Source: Hydrogenophaga intermedia
GTDB lineage: Bacteria > Pseudomonadota > Gammaproteobacteria > Burkholderiales > Burkholderiaceae_C
Length of the DNA: 9,213 nucleotides
Reading direction: 5' to 3'
Assembly: GCA_945869245.1 (NCBI GenBank)
Contig: CAMBOY010000107.1
Coordinates: forward strand, 1-9,213
In this document: one piece after another, positions 1-7,246 of the stretch
Position numbering within the stretch: position 1 is the stretch's first letter
Layout of the letters: every line of letters begins with the position of its first letter
Translations under genes and position numbers: made by a program
Notes under the pieces: generated by a model
What the model was told of the DNA's origin: nothing
The model's database searches: none
What the model saw: the letters and a program-made list of their open reading frames with translations, nothing else

Positions 1-1362
1 ACGTCGGGCACACCAGCCACCTTCACCGCCCAAGTGCAAACCGGTGGCATCTGGTCCACCACCGCCAACCTCAGCGCGCTGCCCGAAGGCACTCTCACTG
101 CGCGTGCCACGGTCTCCACCACGGTCGAAGGCGTCGTCTTGACCTCCAGGCCCGATACGCAAGACAGCACCAAAGACACCAGTGGCCATACGGTGGTGAT
201 CACGCAAAATGCAGACGCCTTGGATGGCGCGGCGTCGACTCCTGGATCGAAAGACGACAACACGCTCAACATTGCAGAGGCCCGCAACGGCGTCACCTAC
301 ACCCTCACGTTCGACACCGCTGTGGACACACTGACGGCCGCCGATCTCGATATCGTCGGTGGTGGTACGGTGCGCGGCACCCCCACCGCCAACGCGGCCA
401 AAACCGTGTGGACGGTGGTGGTGGACCCCACACCGTCCAACTCAGGCAGCTTGAACCTCAGGCTGAGCAGCGCAAAACTCGCCACCTTGACCGACGCCGC
501 CGGCAACCCAGCAGCGGTCACCAACGCAGCGGTGGTGTCGCACGACACAGTGGCACCCGTTGTTACATTCACCGACCCCAATAGTTCGAACGCCCCGTCG
601 AGTACAGATTTGACTTTGGACGGACAAGCCATCTTTGTCCTGAACGGCAGCGAGTCAGCGGCCAACTACACCATCGGCCTGAACAAAGCGGTCTCGGCCG
701 ACACCATCACTCAAGTCTCGTTTGAAGGACTCGGGTCGGTGGGCCTCACCAACCAGACCACGGCCACTCTTAACCAAACAGCACTGTCTGCCCTCACTGA
801 AGGTTTTTACACCCTGGAAGTGCGGGCCATTGACGAGGCCGGTAACACGTCGGTCTCGCGTCAAATCATTGGGAAAAACACCGGCGGCCTCCCATTTGGG
901 AACTTCGTCTCAACGCTGGGTGTGGGGGACACTCTGTCGGGAGGGCCTGAAAACAATTTCTTCATCAACCGCAATGGTGTTCACGAGCAGATCACGCTCG
1001 GCGGTGGCAGCGACTTTGACACCGTGTTTTTCCTCAAAACAGGTTTGGGTGTCGTGGGGGCAGCCGATCAAGCGACGATCTTTGACTTCAACATCGGCAA
1101 CGACAAGTTGCGCCTCGACGACCTCTTCAGCGGCTCGGCCGCCCACAACCAGATCCGCTTCGAAGGGGTGGACTTGGACAGCAACGGCACACTGGAGAGC
1201 ACGCGCATGTTCATCAACACAACAGGCGGCCTCACTGGCACCGGAGCGGCCCTGGCCAATTCGGCCGAACAGATCGTGACGCTCTTGAATGTGGCGGCAC
1301 CGACCCAGAACCTGAGCGACCCGAACGCCTTGATCGCTCGACCGGACTGGCTCATTCTGTAA
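1..1362 (+). CDS. C-terminal part of a large Ig-like repeat protein with a type I secretion signal (5' end outside window)
   Basis: The frame is open from base 1, so this is the last 453 codons of a longer gene; the GTG at 34 is only an internal codon. Residues are numbered from the first codon seen. The tail of one repeat is followed by a bacterial Ig-like unit (about 60-180, with an ITFDTAV-like strand and a TDAAGNPA turn). Another unit starts at the linker DTVAPVVTFTDP (D182) and runs to about 295. The end resembles type I secretion C-terminal target domains: GGGSDFDTVFF at 334-344, ATIFDFNIGNDKLRLDDL from 358, and an acidic DLDSNGTLE loop from 391 that may bind calcium. No cysteine is visible. 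Families built this way are giant surface adhesins or biofilm proteins exported by an ABC/MFP/TolC system; the exporter is not in the window. Family call is confident; adhesive function is inferred. Confidence 0.85.
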   Translation, partial: TSGTPATFTAQVQTGGIWSTTANLSALPEGTLTARATVSTTVEGVVLTSRPDTQDSTKDTSGHTVVITQNADALDGAASTPGSKDDNTLNIAEARNGVTYTLTFDTAVDTLTAADLDIVGGGTVRGTPTANAAKTVWTVVVDPTPSNSGSLNLRLSSAKLATLTDAAGNPAAVTNAAVVSHDTVAPVVTFTDPNSSNAPSSTDLTLDGQAIFVLNGSESAANYTIGLNKAVSADTITQVSFEGLGSVGLTNQTTATLNQTALSALTEGFYTLEVRAIDEAGNTSVSRQIIGKNTGGLPFGNFVSTLGVGDTLSGGPENNFFINRNGVHEQITLGGGSDFDTVFFLKTGLGVVGAADQATIFDFNIGNDKLRLDDLFSGSAAHNQIRFEGVDLDSNGTLESTRMFINTTGGLTGTGAALANSAEQIVTLLNVAAPTQNLSDPNALIARPDWLIL

Positions 1363-1380
1363 TCGGGTCTACCCCTTGCA

Positions 1381-1408
1381 AAAACCACCGCTTGCGGTGG
1401 TTTTTTTT
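1381..1408. terminator. Rho-independent terminator, probably bidirectional
   Basis: An ACCACCG / CGGTGGT stem with a CTTG loop is followed on the + strand by eight T residues. It lies 18 bases after the stop codon of the Ig-like protein. On the minus strand the same stem is followed by five T (the A run at 1380-1384), and it lies just past the stop of the DUF2786 gene at 1414. It can therefore serve both convergent units, more strongly on the + side. Confidence 0.9.
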
Positions 1409-1413
1409 CGTCC

Positions 1414-1665
1414 TCAACAGCGCAAATCTACGTGTTCGGACAAACCGACGAAAGAGCTTTCCCAGACCCTCTGGCGGTGATCCATGGTTGGCTGTGTAGG
1501 CGCCACCGGTTCGCACACGGAGGCATACAGTTCGTTGGGAAAAATGCGGTACTGCGCCATCAGGCTGCGCGCTTGGCGCATGGCCACGGCCGCTTCGTGC
1601 TCGTTGCTCGACCGCGCCAGCGCCATGCACTTGCGGATGCGTTCAACGACTTTGGCGCGCTCCAT
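1414..1665 (-). CDS. Small DUF2786-domain protein
   Basis: This 83-aa protein has an N-terminal half that matches the DUF2786 pattern: VVERIRKCMALARSSNEHEA, then a helix ending SLMAQYRI (residues about 6-41). The rest (PTQPTMDHRQRVWESSFVGL...) resembles the start of the Trp-containing second segment seen in longer DUF2786 proteins, but it stops at once with DLRC. The molecular function of the domain is unknown; it occurs in many bacterial and phage proteins. ATG at 1665 is chosen because it directly precedes the conserved domain. There is no clear Shine-Dalgarno sequence, and the frame stays open upstream, so a longer N-terminus cannot be excluded. It lies about 150 bases downstream of the transporter operon on the same strand and has its own candidate promoter. 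Possible mobile-element origin is speculation. Confidence 0.75.
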   Translation of the reverse strand: MERAKVVERIRKCMALARSSNEHEAAVAMRQARSLMAQYRIFPNELYASVCEPVAPTQPTMDHRQRVWESSFVGLSEHVDLRC

Positions 1666-1683
1666 GAATGTGTACTTTTTAAC

Positions 1684-1727
1684 CAATAAGTGGCGAAAAT
1701 GTACAACAATTTCACACTTATTGACAA
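1684..1727 (-). promoter_or_regulatory. Candidate promoter with 9-bp inverted repeat upstream of the DUF2786 gene
   Basis: On the minus strand a -35-like TTGTCA (1727-1722) is followed after 18 bases by a -10-like TACATT (1703-1698), some 30 bases before the ATG at 1665. The perfect inverted repeat CAATAAGTG (1684-1692) / CACTTATTG (1715-1723) flanks the -10 box. Its arm centres are 31 bp apart, about three helical turns, so a dimeric repressor could bind both arms on one DNA face. The region is clearly more AT-rich than its surroundings. The promoter and operator roles are inferred from layout only. Confidence 0.45.
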
Positions 1728-1814
1728 CACATCGCGGGATGCCAAGCCGTCCTCCACCGACTGGTTGATGACTCAGGGGCCAACACACCAGTGGCCGCCG
1801 CGCGGCGCACACAC

Positions 1815-2657
1815 TCAGCCCTTGAGACCACCCTGGGTGAGGCCCCCCACCACCCGCTCTTGAAACACCGCTATCAGCACCGCAATGGGCACGATGGCGA
1901 CAATGAGGGCGGCTGAGATGATGGGCCAGGGGAAGGTGAATTCGCCCTGGTACAGGGTGATGCCAACGGGCACGGTGCGCACCGCCGGGCTGGAGTTGAG
2001 CGACAGGGCCAGCAGGAATTCGTCCCAGGCATTCACAAAAGCCAGGATGCCGGCGGTGAACACGCCGGGCGCGGCCAGCGGCACCACCACCCGCCACAGG
2101 GCGCCCAGGCGCGTGCAGCCGTCGATCATGGCGGCGTTTTCCAAGTCACGCGGGATGCTTTGGAAGAAGCTCACCAGCACCAGCGTGCACACCGGCAGGT
2201 TCAGCACCACATAGGGCAAGATCAGCGCGGCGTAGGTGTTGAGCCAGCCCAGGGCGCGCATGGTCTCGAAAATCGGCACCAGCAAGGTGACCAGTGGGAA
2301 CATGCTGGACGCCACGATGCAGGTCAGGATGAGTTGGCGGCGCTTTAAGTTCAGCCGCGCGATCGCATAGGCCGCAAAGGCCGCCACCAGCAGCGACAGC
2401 ACCGTGGCACCGGTGGCGACGATGAAACTGTTCTTCAGGTAATGCAGCAGCGGCTGGTCGGCAAAGGCGCGGATGTAGTTCTCCATCGTGGGCGCAGCCG
2501 GCCACCAGGTGATGGGCTTTTGCACCAGCTCGGTCTCGGTTTTGAGCGAGGTGAACAAAATCCACACGGCCGGAAAAAAGCCGTTGATGACCACAATGCC
2601 CGCAGCGGCCCAGCGCAGCATGGGCGATGTCCAGAATCCGACTTGTGGGCTGCTCAT
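1815..2657 (-). CDS. Carbohydrate ABC transporter permease (MalG/UgpE type)
   Basis: This 280-aa inner-membrane subunit of a CUT1-family importer has about six hydrophobic segments (near residues 15-37, 77-100, 110-132, 140-165, 197-218 and 245-266). The cytoplasmic EAA loop that docks on the ATPase is at 173-198 (ENAAMIDGC...VVPLAAPG, with the conserved Gly at 180). The SIPRDLENAA lead-in is typical of MalG/UgpE-like subunits. Length is normal for the family. ATG 2657 overlaps the stop of the upstream permease (ATGA at 2654-2657), so translation is probably coupled; only a weak GGGA lies ten bases upstream. It is the last gene of the transporter operon. The GC-rich stretch after its stop has no clear terminator, so some transcripts may run on toward the DUF2786 gene. 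Substrate specificity cannot be read from this subunit. Confidence 0.93.
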   Translation of the reverse strand: MSSPQVGFWTSPMLRWAAAGIVVINGFFPAVWILFTSLKTETELVQKPITWWPAAPTMENYIRAFADQPLLHYLKNSFIVATGATVLSLLVAAFAAYAIARLNLKRRQLILTCIVASSMFPLVTLLVPIFETMRALGWLNTYAALILPYVVLNLPVCTLVLVSFFQSIPRDLENAAMIDGCTRLGALWRVVVPLAAPGVFTAGILAFVNAWDEFLLALSLNSSPAVRTVPVGITLYQGEFTFPWPIISAALIVAIVPIAVLIAVFQERVVGGLTQGGLKG

Positions 2658-3532
2658 GACGCGTTTTTCCCGATGTGGTGCAGATAAAAGCCGGTCACAG
2701 CCAGCGAGATGACAAACATAAACACCGCCAGCGTGGAGCCGTAGGCGATATCGGAATAGTCGATGGTGTATTTGTGGATCAACATGGCCAGCGTCTCGGT
2801 GGCTTCACCGGGGCCACCACGGGTCATGGTGTAGGGAATGTCAAAGGTCTGCAGCGCGGTGATGGTGCGAAAGATCAGCGCCACGATGATGCTGGGCATC
2901 AGCATCGGGATGGTGATTTGCCAGAACTGCTGCCACTTGTTGGCGCCGTCCACTTCAGCGGCTTCGTACAGCGAACGCGGAATCATCTGCAAACCAGCCA
3001 GCAGAATCAGGGCCATAAACGACGAAGTTTTCCAGATGATGGTCAAGCAAATGGCGGCAAAGGCCCAGTTGGGCTTGAGCAGCCAGCTGGTGGACTCGTC
3101 GATGATGCCCAGCCGCAACAGCACGTCGTTGACCACGCCGTAGTCGGTGTTGAAGAACCACGCAAAGATCAAACCAGCAAAGGACAGCGGCAGCGCCCAC
3201 GGCAGCAGCAGCGACAGGCGCACCGGCCATTTGCGTTTGAACGGCAGATTGGCCAGCATGGCCAAGCCCAAGCCCACCACCAAGGCGCCAGGCACGGTGA
3301 TCAGGGTGATGAGCAGGGTGTTTTTGGTGGCGTTCCAAAACAACGGGTCTTGCCACACATCCACATAGTTGACAAAGCCGATGTAGGCACCGGTTTTGTC
3401 GATGTCGAACAGGCTGTTGTAGATGAGCTTGCCGATCGGGTAGACCACAATCATCAAGAGCAACAAAAACGCGGGCGCCAACAGCATGACGGCCAGGGTT
3501 TTTTCGCTCGGGTCCTTGAGTCTGGAGAGCAT
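2654..3532 (-). CDS. Carbohydrate ABC transporter permease (MalF/UgpA type)
   Basis: This 292-aa polytopic protein is the partner of the permease encoded just downstream. Hydrophobic segments start near residues 13-33, and the EAA loop is at 189-213 (YEAAEVDGANKW...ITIPMLMP). The following TMTRGGPGEATETLAMLIHKY stretch (about 235-255) is characteristic of the MalF/UgpA side of sugar importers. ATG 3532 is preferred; an in-frame TTG at 3541 would add three residues but lies only two bases from the U-tract of the preceding hairpin. Neither start has a good Shine-Dalgarno sequence, so expression may be deliberately low. Its 3' end overlaps the next permease by ATGA. Together with the binding protein and ATPase encoded upstream, it completes a full importer. 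Confidence 0.92.
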   Translation of the reverse strand: MLSRLKDPSEKTLAVMLLAPAFLLLLMIVVYPIGKLIYNSLFDIDKTGAYIGFVNYVDVWQDPLFWNATKNTLLITLITVPGALVVGLGLAMLANLPFKRKWPVRLSLLLPWALPLSFAGLIFAWFFNTDYGVVNDVLLRLGIIDESTSWLLKPNWAFAAICLTIIWKTSSFMALILLAGLQMIPRSLYEAAEVDGANKWQQFWQITIPMLMPSIIVALIFRTITALQTFDIPYTMTRGGPGEATETLAMLIHKYTIDYSDIAYGSTLAVFMFVISLAVTGFYLHHIGKNAS

Positions 3533-3543
3533 GGGCAACAACC

Positions 3544-3578
3544 AAAAAAAGCCCTGGGCGGTGTGACCCGCCCAGGGC
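3544..3578 (-). terminator. Intra-operon hairpin plus U-tract (terminator or attenuator)
   Basis: A perfect 11-bp stem (GCCCTGGGCGG at 3551-3561 pairing with CCGCCCAGGGC at 3568-3578, loop of six) is followed on the minus strand by seven T (3550-3544). This is the classic intrinsic terminator form. It lies 23 bases past the stop of the binding-protein gene and 11 bases before the ATG of the first permease. It probably lets only part of transcription into the permeases and protects the 3' end of the upstream message. On the + strand no T run follows the stem. Confidence 0.85.
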
Positions 3579-3601
3579 TGTGGGCGGAGTAAAACGACCG
3601 A

Positions 3602-4867
3602 TCAGCGCATCAGGCGACCAACGCGGGCGGCGATTTCATCGACCCCGGCTTCAGGCGTTTTGGTGCGCGCCAACACCGCGCTGGTGGTGGTGCGAATGAT
3701 GTCGGACACTTGGCCGTAGTCTTCCACCATGGGGCGGCTCTGGGCACCCAACACCACCGGCAGGGCCGACTGGAACCACGGCACCGCCTTGTTGACCTCA
3801 GGGTCGCGGTACAGGCTCTGGAACACCGGCAAGATAGAGCCTTCGCGGGCAATGAAGGCGCTGGCGTCTTTGGACGACAAGAACTTGATCAGATTGCCCG
3901 CAGCGTCCTTGTTCTTGCTGAAGGCGTTCATGGACCACTGCCAGCCGCCCATGCAGGTGGCCGACCGACCACCGGCCATGGCTGGCAGCGGCATCACACC
4001 CACATTGCCCTTGACCTTGGAGTCGGCGTCGTCTTTGAAGCGGTCGAAGGCAAAGCCCCAGTTGATGGCAAACACCACATTGCCGGCCTTGAACTCGTTG
4101 ACCGTCACTGGCGTGGTGACTTCGGCGATGTTCTTTTTGGACACACCCTCGTCCATCATCTTGAGCCACATCTTCAGGCCGTTGACCGCAGCGGTCTTGT
4201 CCAGCGTGAGGCGGCCATTGGCGTCGTTGAATTGTTTGCCCTGGCCCCAGTAGGGCAGCAAGAAGGTGCAGACCGCGCCTTCAATTGGAGCCCCTTGGAA
4301 CGACAAACCCTGCAAATTGGGGTTGTTTTCAGCGGCCATGATCTTCTTGGCTGCAGTGGCGAGCTCGTCCCAGGTCTTGGGCTCAGCCACGCCGTGTTTG
4401 GCCAGCAGGTCTTTGCGGTAATACATGAACATGGAGTCGCCCTGGCTCGGCAGTGCCACCACCTTGCCGTCCACCACATTGGCCTGTTGGTACACCGGCA
4501 GATAGTCGTTGCGCAGGAAGGCCGGGCCGCCCACATACTTGTCCAGTGGCTCAATCCACCCTTTACCGGCGTATTGCGCCGGGTTGACGATGTCGATCAG
4601 GAACAGGTCAATCGCGGAGTCTTTGGCGTTGAGCACCGTGCTCAGGTACTGGCGCTGCAACTCGGAGGTGGCACCACCGGTCTCAATCTCGACCTTCACG
4701 CCGGGGTTGGCTTTGCTGTACTGCTCAAACAGTTTGGCTTGCAGATCGGGGCGTTGGTTGGGGCCCACAAACACACGCAGCGTGGTTTGCTGCGCCCAGC
4801 TGGCGCCAGCCAACAAGGTGCCGGCCAAGGCCAGTGTGGCCAGTTTCAGGGCTTGTCTCTTCTTCAT
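3602..4867 (-). CDS. Periplasmic solute-binding protein of the ABC importer (SBP_bac_1 family)
   Basis: This 421-aa protein captures the substrate in the periplasm and delivers it to the two permeases. The signal peptide has a KKR n-region, a hydrophobic core and an ASWA|QQ cleavage site after residue 25. There is no lipobox, so the mature protein should be free in the periplasm. Family features include FEQYSKANPGVKVEIE (48-62), an IDLFLIDIVNPAQY strand (86-99), VVALPSQGDSMFMYYRKDLL (136-155) and CMGGWQWSMNAFSKNKDAAG (305-324). The only cysteines, C200 and C305, could form a disulfide. The overall pattern is that of CUT1 sugar, polyol or glycerol-phosphate binders; the ligand cannot be told. 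ATG 4867 has a good AGGAG six bases upstream (4878-4874), the best ribosome site of the transporter genes. With the hairpin after its stop, this predicts excess binding protein. Confidence 0.93.
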   Translation of the reverse strand: MKKRQALKLATLALAGTLLAGASWAQQTTLRVFVGPNQRPDLQAKLFEQYSKANPGVKVEIETGGATSELQRQYLSTVLNAKDSAIDLFLIDIVNPAQYAGKGWIEPLDKYVGGPAFLRNDYLPVYQQANVVDGKVVALPSQGDSMFMYYRKDLLAKHGVAEPKTWDELATAAKKIMAAENNPNLQGLSFQGAPIEGAVCTFLLPYWGQGKQFNDANGRLTLDKTAAVNGLKMWLKMMDEGVSKKNIAEVTTPVTVNEFKAGNVVFAINWGFAFDRFKDDADSKVKGNVGVMPLPAMAGGRSATCMGGWQWSMNAFSKNKDAAGNLIKFLSSKDASAFIAREGSILPVFQSLYRDPEVNKAVPWFQSALPVVLGAQSRPMVEDYGQVSDIIRTTTSAVLARTKTPEAGVDEIAARVGRLMR

Positions 4868-4922
4868 GCTTGTCTCCTGTCAGGGGGTTAAAACACACAC
4901 AAACACATCGCAGCCAGCGCCC

Positions 4923-5999
4923 TCAGAGCGCCCGGCCAGAATCTTTGTCAAACACATGCATGGCGGCTGGGTCGAGATAAAGCGTCTGCGCAGTGCCAGG
5001 CGCCACCTTAAAGCTCGCCGCACAACGCGCCACCAGTTCGGACTGTCCGACCTGGAAGGTGACCAGGGTCTCGGCCCCCAGCGGCTCGCTGATGACCACA
5101 GTGGCGGGTAGCGCCACTTCGCCCACGGCCGCGCGTGGGCTCAAGGCCACGTTTTCCGGGCGAATGCCAAACACGTGTTGCTGGGCCTGCGCGGCGCGCT
5201 CGGCCAGTGCCTGCGGCAGAGCCACGCGCACACCACCGAGATCGGCAGCGCCAGCGCTCACACTGCAACTCACCAGATTCATCGGCGGGCTACCGGTAAA
5301 GCCGGCCACAAAATGGGCCGCCGGGCGGTTGTAGATTTCGTCGGGCGTGGCGTACTGCATCTTGTGGCCGGCGCTGAGCACGGCAATGCGGTCGGCCAGC
5401 GTCATGGCTTCGACCTGATCGTGGGTCACATAAATGATGGTGGCGCCCAGGCGCTGGTGCAGCTTTTTGATTTCGCTGCGCATTTCGTTGCGCAGCTGCG
5501 CGTCCAGGTTGGACAAGGGCTCGTCGAACAAAAACACCTTGGGCTGGCGCACGATGGCGCGGCCAATGGCCACCCGTTGGCGCTGCCCGCCCGACAAGGC
5601 GGCGGGCTTGCGCTCGAGCATGTGGTCGATGCGCAGCAGGCGCGCGGCGTCCATGACGCGGCGCTTGATTTCGTCTTCGGGCGTTTTGCGCAGGCGCAGG
5701 CCAAACGCCATGTTGTCGTACAGGCTTTTGTGCGGATACAGCGCGTAGTCTTGGAACACCATGGCGATGTCGCGGTTGCGCGGCGGCTCGTCGTTGACGC
5801 GCTTGCCGTCAATCATCACATCGCCACCGCTGATGCCTTCCAGGCCCGCAATCATGCGCAGCAAGGTGGACTTGCCGCAGCCCGACGGCCCCACAAACAC
5901 CACAAACTCGCCGTGCTGGATCTCCAGATCGATGCCGTGGATGACGGTGGTTTTGCCGTCGTAGCTTTTCTGAACGTTGTGGAGTTGGACGGATGCCAT
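4923..5999 (-). CDS. ugpC: ABC transporter ATPase, UgpC/MalK family
   Basis: This 358-aa cytoplasmic ATPase powers the importer. Motifs appear in the expected order: Walker A GPSGCGKS (37-44), Q-loop Q83, signature LSGGQ (135-139), Walker B VFLFDE (155-160), D-loop NLDA and switch His193 in YVTHDQVEAM. After TPDEIYNRPAAHFVAGFTGSPPMNL (about 219-243) comes the C-terminal OB/TOBE regulatory domain, with FGIRPENV near 271. Length and order are normal for MalK/UgpC/MsmK proteins. These ATPases often serve several importers, so the gene symbol is a family label and not proof of glycerol-3-phosphate transport. It lies 55 bases upstream of the binding-protein gene and 95 bases downstream of the oxidoreductase. 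The ATG at 5999 has no strong Shine-Dalgarno sequence, only a run of CCCACCC in front. Confidence 0.93.
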   Translation of the reverse strand: MASVQLHNVQKSYDGKTTVIHGIDLEIQHGEFVVFVGPSGCGKSTLLRMIAGLEGISGGDVMIDGKRVNDEPPRNRDIAMVFQDYALYPHKSLYDNMAFGLRLRKTPEDEIKRRVMDAARLLRIDHMLERKPAALSGGQRQRVAIGRAIVRQPKVFLFDEPLSNLDAQLRNEMRSEIKKLHQRLGATIIYVTHDQVEAMTLADRIAVLSAGHKMQYATPDEIYNRPAAHFVAGFTGSPPMNLVSCSVSAGAADLGGVRVALPQALAERAAQAQQHVFGIRPENVALSPRAAVGEVALPATVVISEPLGAETLVTFQVGQSELVARCAASFKVAPGTAQTLYLDPAAMHVFDKDSGRAL

Positions 6000-6094
6000 G
6001 GGTGGGTCAAAGAAGTGCTGATCTGGATCAAGGACAAGGATCAGAAAAAGTGTGTAGGAATAATAGAGGAATTTGCCGCAGCCGCGTCTTGGGG

Positions 6095-7246
6095 TTAATG
6101 CCTAGGTGGCAGCCCCTGCAGGGAAAAATCGCCCTCACGCAGACTGATGGCCTGACCGGTGCGGGCCGATTCCTGGGCCGCCAAGCCCATGAGCACCGCC
6201 GCCAAGCCGTCGCCCAAGCCCACCTCTACCCGGCCCTGTCCGCGCACCAAAGCGTTGAAACGCTGGTGCTGGTACAGCGTGGAGCCGTTGTGGTCGCCAG
6301 CGGCCAAGGCCACGGGGTCGACCGGCACGTCGAGGTCGCGCGGGCCTTTGGGGTGGCGCGGACTGATGACGACCTTGGGCACCGGGGCCTCGCCCAAGTG
6401 GGTCGGCCAAAAGCGGCCGGGCCCAGGCACAAAACACTCGGCTTTGCCCACCGGTCCCACCACCGAAATTTCTTCTTGGTAGCGCGCGCCCTCGGCAAAC
6501 ATGCACAACTCCAGCATGGCGCGCTGGCCGCTGGCAAAGTCCACCACCACATAGGCGTTGTCCAAAATATCTGGCGTGCCATCGGGGTAGCGCTCGTCGC
6601 GGTGGTTGTGGTCGACGCCGGCCGATGCGTACACCCGCACCGGCTCGCTGCGGGTCATGTGGCGCATCAGGTCAAAGAAGTGGCAGCACTTTTCCACCAG
6701 CGTGCCGCCGGTGTAGCGGTTAAAGCGGTTCCAGTCGCCCACTTTCACCAAGAAGGGGAAGCGGTGTTCGCGGATGCTGAGCATGGTCACCGGCCCGGTG
6801 TTCTGGGCGCTGTGCACCTCGTCGGTCAGGCGGGTGACGGGCGGCATGTAGCGGTATTCCATGGCCACCCAAATCGGCGCCGGGTAGGTCTGGCCCAACT
6901 CGGCCAGATCGCGCACATCGGCCAAGCTGGTGCAGGCGGGTTTTTCCAGCAGCACCGGCAAGGGGCGCAGCGCAGCGATCTCGCGCAGCTGCTCGGCGTG
7001 GCGAAAGTTGGGGCTGGCCACCAAGAGGCAATCCACATCGAGCGCAGTGACCACCTCGGCCAGGCTGTTGGCGCGCTGCGCACCGGGCGCCAGGGCCAAA
7101 CTGCCGGCGGCCATGGCGTCGTCGGGTTCAAAAATGCGGGTGACGCTGGCGCCGGGCAGCAGCGCGATGTTGCGCAGGTGCTCTTGACCCATCATGCCGC
7201 AGCCGATGATGCCGTAGCGCACGGCTTGGGGGGTGGTTTGGCTCAC
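6095..7246 (-). CDS. Gfo/Idh/MocA-family NAD(P)-dependent oxidoreductase
   Basis: This 383-aa protein has an N-terminal Rossmann fold with the nucleotide-binding GCGMMG (15-20), strand LLVASPN (74-80) and the family's catalytic EKP motif (101-103, Lys102). The C-terminal substrate domain carries YTGGTLVEKCCHFFDLMRHM (178-197); His189 sits where the family has its catalytic His, though the usual GG..LD.G.H is here GGTLVEKCCH. Members oxidise sugars, inositols, polyols or glycosides, usually with NAD(P). The substrate here is not identifiable. The start is GTG 7246, overlapping the GlpD stop as GTGA and preceded by GGAG eight bases upstream. The tight coupling to glpD suggests the two enzymes act in one pathway on what the downstream importer brings in. 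That link is inferred. Confidence 0.88.
   Translation of the reverse strand: MSQTTPQAVRYGIIGCGMMGQEHLRNIALLPGASVTRIFEPDDAMAAGSLALAPGAQRANSLAEVVTALDVDCLLVASPNFRHAEQLREIAALRPLPVLLEKPACTSLADVRDLAELGQTYPAPIWVAMEYRYMPPVTRLTDEVHSAQNTGPVTMLSIREHRFPFLVKVGDWNRFNRYTGGTLVEKCCHFFDLMRHMTRSEPVRVYASAGVDHNHRDERYPDGTPDILDNAYVVVDFASGQRAMLELCMFAEGARYQEEISVVGPVGKAECFVPGPGRFWPTHLGEAPVPKVVISPRHPKGPRDLDVPVDPVALAAGDHNGSTLYQHQRFNALVRGQGRVEVGLGDGLAAVLMGLAAQESARTGQAISLREGDFSLQGLPPRH

Noticed and set aside
34..36. GTG as start codon of the Ig-like protein
   Set aside because: The frame is open to base 1 and the residues before it continue an Ig-like strand, so it is an internal codon of a larger gene.
1796..1807. GC-rich palindrome CGCCGCGCGGCG after the last permease, considered as the operon terminator
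   Set aside because: No T run follows on the minus strand, and such short GC palindromes are common in DNA of this composition.
1666..2097. Upstream extension of the DUF2786 frame to 227 codons
   Set aside because: Most of the extension overlaps the well-supported second permease in another frame and runs through the promoter-like region. The conserved domain begins right after ATG 1665.
2675..3592. + strand open frame (305 codons) opposite the first permease
   Set aside because: It is extremely rich in Gln, His, Gly and Arg, as expected when a hydrophobic membrane protein is read in antisense.
3710..4891. Long + strand open frame (393 codons) opposite the binding-protein gene
   Set aside because: It is an antisense shadow of a gene with a clear signal peptide and family motifs. 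The His/Gln/Val-rich product has no family signature.
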